This document shows positions 15,436 to 20,957 of a stretch of DNA of 20,957 nt, in pieces. The notes beneath the pieces were generated by a model. That model was not told where the DNA came from. It did no database searches and was given only the letters and a program-made list of their open reading frames with translations. Both the position numbers and the translations under genes were made by a program. Location of the stretch: NCBI GenBank assembly GCA_051873875.1, contig JBJEFI010000011.1:1-20957 (forward strand), given 5' to 3'. The stretch's first letter is position 1. Each line of letters begins with the position of its first letter. Source of the DNA: JBJEFI01 sp051873875. GTDB lineage: Bacteria > Bacillota > Bacilli > Bacillales > Bacillaceae_G.

Positions 15436-15479
15436 ATCCTCATTTGCGTCTTTAAAAAAAAGCAACGGAGGATTTTTTT
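15436..15479 (+). terminator. Riboswitch terminator that also covers the Shine-Dalgarno
   Basis: ATCCTC (15436-15441) pairs with GAGGAT (15468-15473), and TTGC (15444-15447) with GCAA (15462-15465), separated by a 2x2 mismatch, followed by seven U immediately before the start codon. The 3' arm contains the GGAGG of the permease. When guanine stabilises P1, this hairpin can form; otherwise GATGAAT of P1 can capture ATTCATC and open it. An AT-rich hairpin (TATATAAATATA with TATATTTATATA, about 15384-15419) lies between. Confidence 0.7.
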
Positions 15480-16787
15480 ATGGAAAAATTACGTCAATAC
15501 TTTGAATTTGAGCAACGCAATGCCACGATGAAAGGGGAAGTCTTTGGCGGACTAACAACTTTCTTCACAATGGCTTATATTTTATTCGTTAACCCTAGCA
15601 TGTTAGCACAAACTGGTATGGACGAAGGCAGTGTTTATGTGGCAACTGCATTAGCAGCGGCACTTGGTTCTCTTTTAATGGGTGTTCTTGGGAAATTCCC
15701 AGCAGGTCTAGCACCAGGAATGGGCTTGAATGCTTTCTTCACATTTGCTGTATGTATGGGAATGGGAATTAAATGGGAAATCGCAATCGCTGGTGTATTA
15801 GCATCAGGTTTATTATTTTTAGTATTATCTGCTTCAGGTATTCGTGAAATGATTATTAATGCAATTCCAAGTCACTTAAAGTTCGCAGTAAGTGCTGGTA
15901 TTGGTTTATTTATCGCTTTTATCGGTTTTCAAAATGCAGGAATTATCGTAAAAGATGACGCAACATTAGTTTCACTTGGTAACTTAACAGAACCAACTGT
16001 TTTACTTTCTATCTTTGGATTAATTGTAATTGGTTTATTTTTAGCAAGAGGCTTCAAATTAGCAATCTTCCTAGGAATGGTAACGACAATTATTGCTGGA
16101 ATGATTGTCGGATTAATTGCCCTTCCATCTGGTATTCTATCAATACCACCTAGCATGAGTGGAACATTCGGTGTAGCAGTACAAAACTTACCAAATATCT
16201 TTACACCAGAAATGATTCTTGTTGTCTTTACTTTCTTATTTATGGATTTCTTTGATACAGCAGGAACACTTGTCGCAGTAGGATCTAAATCTGGTTTAAT
16301 CAATAAAGAAGGCAAATTAAAAAATTCAGGTCGCGCACTTTTAGCTGATGCATTAGCAACTGTATGTGGTGCTATCTTCGGTACAACAAATACAACAACA
16401 TTCGTTGAGTCTTTATCTGGGATTTCAGTTGGGGCACGTACAGGTTTCTCAGCAGTCGTAACAGCTGGAATGTTTATTGTCGCTTTATTCTTCTCTCCAT
16501 TACTATCTGTTGTTACATCAGCAGTAACAGCACCTATCTTAATCGTTGTCGGTGCATTAATGTGTACATCATTAGCGAAAATTGAATGGAGCGAAATTGA
16601 AATTGCATTACCTTCATTCTTAACAATTATTATGATGCCATTAGCATATAGTATTGCAGAAGGAATTGCCTTTGGATTTATCGTATACGTAGCAATGATG
16701 TTATTTAGAGGTAAATACAAAGTCGTTCATCCAATTATGTATATGTTAGCAGCCTTATTCATTGGCTACTTCGCATTTGTTGCGTAA
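15480..16787 (+). CDS. pbuG: Guanine/hypoxanthine permease, AzgA-type (PbuG-like)
   Basis: A 435-residue inner-membrane transporter of the NCS2/AzgA group with about 12-14 hydrophobic segments. It follows B. subtilis PbuG: GGLTTFFTMAYILFVNP near the N-terminus, FPAGLAPGMGLNAFF, IPSHLKFAVSAGIGLFI, TFLFMDFFDTAGTLVAVGSKSGL with its essential acidic pair, and TNTTTFVESLSGISVGARTGF. PbuO is a close relative, so the symbol is a best guess. The start ATG at 15480 follows GGAGG by 8 bases. Two layers of control fit its job of importing guanine and hypoxanthine: a PurBox in the promoter and a guanine riboswitch in the leader. It is a single-gene unit, ended by a terminator shared with the convergent AraC gene. 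Confidence 0.92.
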   Translation: MEKLRQYFEFEQRNATMKGEVFGGLTTFFTMAYILFVNPSMLAQTGMDEGSVYVATALAAALGSLLMGVLGKFPAGLAPGMGLNAFFTFAVCMGMGIKWEIAIAGVLASGLLFLVLSASGIREMIINAIPSHLKFAVSAGIGLFIAFIGFQNAGIIVKDDATLVSLGNLTEPTVLLSIFGLIVIGLFLARGFKLAIFLGMVTTIIAGMIVGLIALPSGILSIPPSMSGTFGVAVQNLPNIFTPEMILVVFTFLFMDFFDTAGTLVAVGSKSGLINKEGKLKNSGRALLADALATVCGAIFGTTNTTTFVESLSGISVGARTGFSAVVTAGMFIVALFFSPLLSVVTSAVTAPILIVVGALMCTSLAKIEWSEIEIALPSFLTIIMMPLAYSIAEGIAFGFIVYVAMMLFRGKYKVVHPIMYMLAALFIGYFAFVA

Positions 16788-16796
16788 TATATTTAT

Positions 16797-16833
16797 AAAA
16801 AAAGAAGTAGGATTCTTTTCCTACTTCTTTTTA
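16797..16833. terminator. Bidirectional terminator between pbuG and the AraC gene
   Basis: AAAGAAGTAGGA (16801-16812) pairs with TCCTACTTCTTT (16819-16830) around a 6-base loop, with U-rich tracts on both strands. It sits between the convergent stops at 16787 and 16834. Confidence 0.9.
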
Positions 16834-17535
16834 TTATTCTACAAATTTCTCGCTTTTGCGAAATCGTTTGCGATATTGTATTGGTGTTTCATTCATTTTT
16901 TTCTTAAAAATGGCACTATAATGACTTTGATTACAATAACCAAATTGCTGTGAGATGTTGGAAATTGTTTCATCCGTAAAACGGATATATTTCAATGAAG
17001 CTTCTATTTTACACTCATTTACATAATCAACAAAATTAACGCTTAATTCTTTCTTAAATAAAGAAGACAAATAGACTGTTGTAATATTTAAATGGGCTGC
17101 TATTTCCTCTAATGTGAAACGAATATGCACATTGCTATGTATGTAGTTGATTGCTCGTTCAATTGTTGTTAAGTGCTTGTATTCTTTTTTTTCGCCTATT
17201 AATGAGATATATTCCATTACCATTTTGTTATAATAGCGGGAAAGAATTTCAACGGCGTCCATCTCTTCTATTTCTAGTATACATTTCCTCGTAATTTCAT
17301 GAAGTTTATTAATTGGAAAACCAGTCAGAACTAGGCTATCTTCTAAAATACAGCACAATCGAATGTAGTAATTTTTTAGTGATCGTAATGAATGTAGCGC
17401 CAGCATCGGTTTTTCCAACGTATAAATAATCGTGGTAATCTCTCCTATCTTCTCTTTATCCCCTTCCTTCATCACTTCTTTTAATAACTGTTCATATAAA
17501 TACAACTCTACATCTTTCCGCTGGCCTAAACTCAA
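16834..17535 (-). CDS. AraC family transcriptional regulator
   Basis: A 233-residue DNA-binding regulator. The C-terminal 105 residues are a standard AraC/XylS double helix-turn-helix. It includes FTLEEIAAHLNITTVYLSSLFKKEL (first HTH), SLKYIRFTDETISNISQQFGY (second HTH) and the signature SHYSAIFKKKMNETPIQYRKRF. The N-terminal 120 residues are helical, with no recognisable cupin sensor or receiver domain. The start is TTG at 17535, six bases after AGGAGG. It is divergent from the sugar ABC operon with a 188-base shared promoter region, the usual layout for a local activator of sugar uptake genes. The sugar signal is not evident from sequence. Confidence 0.9.
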   Translation of the reverse strand: MSLGQRKDVELYLYEQLLKEVMKEGDKEKIGEITTIIYTLEKPMLALHSLRSLKNYYIRLCCILEDSLVLTGFPINKLHEITRKCILEIEEMDAVEILSRYYNKMVMEYISLIGEKKEYKHLTTIERAINYIHSNVHIRFTLEEIAAHLNITTVYLSSLFKKELSVNFVDYVNECKIEASLKYIRFTDETISNISQQFGYCNQSHYSAIFKKKMNETPIQYRKRFRKSEKFVE

Positions 17536-17586
17536 AGTACCCCTCCTACTTACTTAGAACCATCTTCTCCATCCCCTAGGTTTAAT

Positions 17587-17601
17587 GGAAAAACGTTTTC
17601 A
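17587..17601 (+). promoter_or_regulatory. Weak cre-like / palindromic operator
   Basis: GGAAAAACGTTTTCA has a palindromic CG-centred core (GAAAACGTTTTC-like) and matches 12 of 14 positions of the relaxed CcpA cre consensus, lacking the first TG. It lies near the divergent AraC gene and could serve CcpA, the AraC protein or neither. Confidence 0.35.
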
Positions 17602-17690
17602 CATTTTTCTTCATTCCATATTAATATTTTAATACAAACCTTAAAAACTTGATATATTTTTCAGAAAATTAACTATATTATAGAAATGTG

Positions 17691-17706
17691 TTTTAAACGC
17701 TTACAT
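17691..17706 (+). promoter_or_regulatory. cre site (CcpA) in the sugar ABC operon promoter
   Basis: TTTTAAACGCTTACAT fits the cre consensus WTGNNARCGNWWWCAW at all but one position (G replaced by T). It lies just downstream of a -10-like TATATT (17674-17679) whose -35 is weak (TTGATA overlapping), so CcpA bound here would repress the operon when preferred sugars are present. The weak -35 suits activation by the divergent AraC protein. Confidence 0.62.
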
Positions 17707-17723
17707 AAGAGGAGGCAAACTGT

Positions 17724-19004
17724 ATGAAAAAGAAAATTTTCTATGGATTAACCGCAGGATTACTATCTTTATCTGCACTAGCTGGTTGTAGCTCAGGAGA
17801 TAATAAAGCAAATACAGGTACAAAAACATCTGGTAAAACAATTGACATTTTCCAATTAAAGGTTGAAATTGATGAACCTTTAAAAAAACTTGCAAAAACA
17901 TATGAAAAAGAAACTGGAGTAAAAGTAAACGTTCGTTCTGTTGGTGGCGGTAGTGATTATGGCGCTGCATTAAAAGCTGAATTCCAATCCGGTAAAGAAC
18001 CAGATTTATTTATCATTCAAGGTGCCGGGGATTTAAAAGTATGGCAAGAAAAACTAGATGATTTATCTGGTGAAACGTGGGTGAAAAATGCTGTATCTGG
18101 TACGTTAGACAACGTAACAGTGGATAACAAAATTTATGGTATGCCAGTGGCTACAGAAGGTTACGGACTAATCTATAACAAATCAATTTTTGAAAAAGCT
18201 GGTATTGATCCAAAAACAATTGATACATTAGATAAATTAAAAGCAGCTACTGAAACATTAAATAAAAAGAAAAAAGAACTAGGTATTGAATATCCTATTT
18301 CTTATACAACGAAAGAAGCTTGGGTAACAGGTAACCATACATTCAATATTGCATTGGCACAACAAAAAGATCCAAAGCAGTTTGTTGAAGATTACAAAGC
18401 GGGTAAAGCCGATATTGTAAATAATGCAGCCTTCAAAGATTGGATGAACTTAGTTGATGTACTAGTGAAAGACAGTGATACAAAAAATTTAGATACAATT
18501 GATTACAATACACAATTAGGTAATTTCGCAACAGGTAAAGCTGCTATGTTACACCAAGGTAACTGGACTTACCGCGACTTAAAAGGATTAGAAGTTGACT
18601 TTGATATGGGCTTTATTCCATTAACAATCAACAATGATGTAGCCATTTCTAATCGCTTAGCTGTTGGTGTACCAATGTATTGGGCTGTAAACAAAGATTC
18701 AAAAGATGCGAAAGAAACAAAGGAATTCTTAAATTGGATGGTAACAAACAAAGATGCACAAAATGCATTAGTAAATGAGATGTACATGATTCCTGCATTT
18801 ACAAACTTCAATACAAAATCAGAAGATCCATTAGCAAACTCTATTATGGAATTCAATAACGCTGGTAAAACAATTGGCTGGCCTTTCACAAACTTACCAG
18901 ATGGTTTCACAATGGAAAAAATCGGCCCTATCTTCTCTGACTATGCAAAAGGTTCTATTAACCAAACACAAATGCTAGAAAAAATCCAAAGTGCTATTAA
19001 ATAA
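17724..19004 (+). CDS. Sugar ABC transporter substrate-binding lipoprotein
   Basis: A 426-residue extracellular binding protein of the CUT1 (family 1) type. The signal peptide ends in the lipobox LAGC, with Cys22 as the lipidated residue, so it is anchored to the outer face of the membrane. The mature part begins with a Gly/Ser/Lys/Thr-rich linker, then the typical IDIFQLKVEIDEPLKKLAKTYEKETGVKV and EPDLFIIQGA. Further family features are IYGMPVATEGYGLIYNKSIFEKAGI, FATGKAAMLHQGNWTY and the aromatic-rich NNAGKTIGWPFTNLPDGF. Start ATG 17724 follows GAGGAGG. It is first in the operon and is followed by a stem-loop that may raise its level over the permeases. The sugar is not identifiable by eye; oligosaccharides or alpha-galactosides are plausible. 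Confidence 0.94.
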   Translation: MKKKIFYGLTAGLLSLSALAGCSSGDNKANTGTKTSGKTIDIFQLKVEIDEPLKKLAKTYEKETGVKVNVRSVGGGSDYGAALKAEFQSGKEPDLFIIQGAGDLKVWQEKLDDLSGETWVKNAVSGTLDNVTVDNKIYGMPVATEGYGLIYNKSIFEKAGIDPKTIDTLDKLKAATETLNKKKKELGIEYPISYTTKEAWVTGNHTFNIALAQQKDPKQFVEDYKAGKADIVNNAAFKDWMNLVDVLVKDSDTKNLDTIDYNTQLGNFATGKAAMLHQGNWTYRDLKGLEVDFDMGFIPLTINNDVAISNRLAVGVPMYWAVNKDSKDAKETKEFLNWMVTNKDAQNALVNEMYMIPAFTNFNTKSEDPLANSIMEFNNAGKTIGWPFTNLPDGFTMEKIGPIFSDYAKGSINQTQMLEKIQSAIK

Positions 19005-19023
19005 AGAAAAACTGCAGACAGTA

Positions 19024-19123
19024 CTACCAAGAACGTCATTAATTCTTAGTAGCCCTTGGAAAAATTAAACGTTTAATGCATGTAGAAAGCTAAGTGACAG
19101 GCAGAGACATCTCTCTGCCTTTT
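19024..19123 (+). promoter_or_regulatory. Structured intercistronic region between binding protein and permease
   Basis: Three structures lie in 139 bases. CTAC-AAGAA (19024-19033) pairs with TTCTT-GTAG (19043-19052). ATTAAACGTTTAAT (19064-19077) is a perfect palindrome with a CG centre. GGCAGAGA (19100-19107) and TCTCTGCC (19112-19119) form an 8-bp stem with a four-base loop followed by four U, a leaky terminator or mRNA stabiliser. Such stem-loops commonly make binding-protein mRNA more abundant than permease mRNA. Confidence 0.6.
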
Positions 19124-19143
19124 AGTATCAAAGGAGGATTCGT

Positions 19144-20019
19144 ATGAGTAAAAAGCGCAGGGATCAGTTGTTGTTCTGGGGTTTTTTATCCCCTGTCCTT
19201 ATCGCATTTACCATAACAGTGATTATCCCATTTTTCATGGGAATTTTTTATACGTTTACCGATTGGAATGGTGTTAGCAAAAACATTCAGTTTGTTGGGA
19301 TTGAAAACTATATTTCAATGTTTAAAGATAAGGAGTTTGGTCATTCTTTCGTCATTACCGTTATTTATACAATCATCAATGTTGTATTAATGAATGGCAT
19401 TGGTTTTTTATTAGCTTTTCTCGTTACTCGTCAGTTAAAGACGAGAAATTTGTTACGTACTGGCTTCTTTCTTCCTAACTTAATTGGCGGATTAATTTTA
19501 GGATTCATTTGGCAATTTATTTTCAATAGCGCTGTTACATCCGTTGGCAAAATGGCAGGAGTCGACTTTCTTTCCACTTCTTTACTAGGCGAAACTAAAA
19601 CGGCCATTATTGCCATGACTCTTGTTGCAAACTGGCAATACGCTGGTTATTTAATGGTCATTTACGTGGCAGCGCTTCAAAATATCCCAGAAGAATTAAT
19701 TGAAGCGGCAAAAATTGACGGTGCTAATGGCTGGCAACGATTAAAGCATATTATGATTCCGATGGTTATGCCCGCTGTTACCATAAACTTATTTTTAGCA
19801 TTATCTAACTCCTTCAAAGTTTATGACTTGAACTTATCGTTAACAAATGGTGGTCCTGGGAATAGCACAGAAATGCTATCCATGCACATTTATAAAGAAG
19901 CCTTTATTTTAAATAATATGGGAATTGGGCAAGCAAAGGCTGTCTTCTTCTTTATCATTGTTGCAATCATAGCCATTGTTCAAGTGTATTTTAGCAAGAA
20001 ACGTGAGGTGGAATTATAA
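19144..20019 (+). CDS. Sugar ABC transporter permease (MalF/UgpA type)
   Basis: A 291-residue inner-membrane component with six hydrophobic segments. The N-terminus (FWGFLSPVLIAFTITVIIPF then YTFTDWNG) is typical of the first CUT1 permease. The ATPase-docking EAA loop reads EELIEAAKIDGANGWQRLKHIMIP, and the family motif LTNGGPGNSTEM is present near the C-terminus. ATG 19144 follows AAAGGAGG. Its stop codon overlaps the start of the next permease by one base, so the two are coupled and form a heterodimer. No ATPase is encoded here, so it probably uses a shared MsmX-type ATPase encoded elsewhere, as known for several CUT1 systems in Bacillus. Confidence 0.95.
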   Translation: MSKKRRDQLLFWGFLSPVLIAFTITVIIPFFMGIFYTFTDWNGVSKNIQFVGIENYISMFKDKEFGHSFVITVIYTIINVVLMNGIGFLLAFLVTRQLKTRNLLRTGFFLPNLIGGLILGFIWQFIFNSAVTSVGKMAGVDFLSTSLLGETKTAIIAMTLVANWQYAGYLMVIYVAALQNIPEELIEAAKIDGANGWQRLKHIMIPMVMPAVTINLFLALSNSFKVYDLNLSLTNGGPGNSTEMLSMHIYKEAFILNNMGIGQAKAVFFFIIVAIIAIVQVYFSKKREVEL

Positions 20020-20867
20020 TGAAGAAATATAGTTGGAAAATGGCAATTATAGAAGTATTTGGACTTGCTTTATTTATCATCTATATGATTCCATTTTATC
20101 TTATGTTTATTAATTCATTCAAAAGCCGTCGTGAAATTATTCAAGATACAACTTCTTTACCAGATACATGGAATTCCTCAAACTATACAGCTGCAATTGA
20201 AAAAATGGATTTCTGGTCTGCTTTTGCAAACTCTATGATTATTACCTTTTTCAGCTTAATTATCATTGTTTTCTGCTCAGCAATGGCCGCTTGGGTACTC
20301 GTTCGTTCAAAAACACGTGTAAGTAAGATTTTATTTTTCATCTTTATTGCCGCAATGATTATTCCATTCCAGGCAGTTATGCTTCCCCTTGTTAAATTGA
20401 TGGGAATGATCGACTTTACTATTTTCGAATTTAATTTTCATATGCTTCGAAGTCACTATGGTCTTATCTTCATGTACCTTGGATTTGGATGTAGCATGTC
20501 CATTTTTCTTTACCATGGATTTATTAAGGGAATTCCGATTGAACTAGAGGAAGCGGCAATCATCGATGGTTGTAGTAAGTGGAAAGTATTTTGGAAAGTT
20601 GTTTTTCCAATGTTAAAGCCTATTACCGTAACTGTTATGGTGCTAAATGGTATTTGGATTTGGAACGATTTCCTTCTTCCATCTTTAACATTAGGGGGAA
20701 GCATCCCTACTATTCCATTAGCAATGCAAATGTTCTTCGGTCAATTTACAAAGCAATGGGAATTAGCACTTGCAGCATTAACGTTGGCAATTATTCCTGT
20801 TATTATTTTCTATTTAATCGCTCAACGTCATATCATTAAAGGAATTATTGCAGGTGCAATTAAATAA
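20019..20867 (+). CDS. Sugar ABC transporter permease (MalG/UgpE type)
   Basis: The 282-residue partner permease, with six membrane segments. The N-terminal region (FIIYMIPFYLMFINSFKSRREI) and the EAA loop (IELEEAAIIDGCSKWKVFWKVVFPMLKP) are standard for the second CUT1 permease. The segment NGIWIWNDFLLPSL is a further family hallmark. It starts inside the stop of the preceding gene (TAATG, one-base overlap). It is followed by a likely terminator, so the visible operon is binding protein plus two permeases only, without hydrolase or ATPase. Confidence 0.95.
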   Translation: MKKYSWKMAIIEVFGLALFIIYMIPFYLMFINSFKSRREIIQDTTSLPDTWNSSNYTAAIEKMDFWSAFANSMIITFFSLIIIVFCSAMAAWVLVRSKTRVSKILFFIFIAAMIIPFQAVMLPLVKLMGMIDFTIFEFNFHMLRSHYGLIFMYLGFGCSMSIFLYHGFIKGIPIELEEAAIIDGCSKWKVFWKVVFPMLKPITVTVMVLNGIWIWNDFLLPSLTLGGSIPTIPLAMQMFFGQFTKQWELALAALTLAIIPVIIFYLIAQRHIIKGIIAGAIK

Positions 20868-20885
20868 ACATTGACTATATATTAA

Positions 20886-20920
20886 GAAAAGAGCTGCTCA
20901 TTAAAGAATGCAGCCTTTTT
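20886..20920 (+). terminator. Likely terminator of the sugar ABC operon
   Basis: GCTGC (20893-20897) pairs with GCAGC (20910-20914), extended by A-U pairs on the far side of an A-C mismatch, and is followed by CTTTTTG. The core stem is short. Nothing else is visible from 20921 to the end of the window. Confidence 0.68.
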
Positions 20921-20957
20921 GTATAAATGATGAATTTTCTTAATTTTTAATATTTAC

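Noticed and set aside
15929..16720. 263-residue minus-strand ORF inside the purine permease
   Set aside because: Shadow frame of a membrane protein gene; its Ile/Pro/Asn/Lys-rich translation has no domain pattern, and the plus-strand gene is certain.

Overview
The window is a stretch of a low-GC Gram-positive draft genome, most likely Bacillaceae. The evidence is AT-rich coding sequence, strong AGGAGG-type ribosome binding sites, several TTG/GTG starts, U-tract terminators, a PyrR-type attenuator, a purine riboswitch with a PurBox, and cre-like sites. I cannot fix the genus. Two runs of exactly 100 N (6103-6202 and 13083-13182) are scaffold gaps. Each falls inside a gene and changes the apparent reading frame, so the two genes are probably intact in the organism.

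Layout from the left. (1) codB-codA (minus strand, codA cut by the window edge): cytosine uptake and deamination to uracil, behind a PyrR-binding attenuator. A small, probably frameshifted gene lies upstream. (2) A vanadium-haloperoxidase-like protein (plus) with altered catalytic positions. (3) A MATE exporter (minus) preceded by a promoter, a terminator inside the leader and a possible leader peptide spanning it. (4) An exported SH3b-repeat protein (minus, gapped). (5) An amine module on the minus strand: PucR-type regulator, PatA-like putrescine aminotransferase and a GbsA-like aldehyde dehydrogenase. A structured, repeat-like element and a terminator separate the last two. (6) Divergent from the regulator, an omega-amino-acid (probably beta-alanine):pyruvate aminotransferase and mmsA. 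(7) A PbuG-type purine permease under a PurBox-overlapped promoter and a guanine riboswitch whose expression platform hides the Shine-Dalgarno. (8) A divergent AraC regulator and a CUT1 sugar ABC transporter (binding protein plus two permeases, no ATPase), with cre-like sites in its promoter region.

The theme is nitrogen and nucleobase scavenging. Cytosine is converted to uracil under pyrimidine control, and guanine/hypoxanthine is imported under purine control. Putrescine can be converted through 4-aminobutyraldehyde to GABA. Beta-alanine (a product of reductive uracil breakdown or polyamine/pantothenate turnover) can be converted through malonate semialdehyde to acetyl-CoA. The PucR regulator between the two aminotransferase modules is the obvious candidate to coordinate them. 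There are no rRNA or tRNA genes, CRISPR arrays, prophage genes or transposase genes that I can see.

I did not find a clearly new multi-gene system. The points most worth checking are the MATE leader, the haloperoxidase-like protein with replaced active-site residues, the structured element before the aldehyde dehydrogenase, and the mutually exclusive RNA structures before codB and the purine permease.
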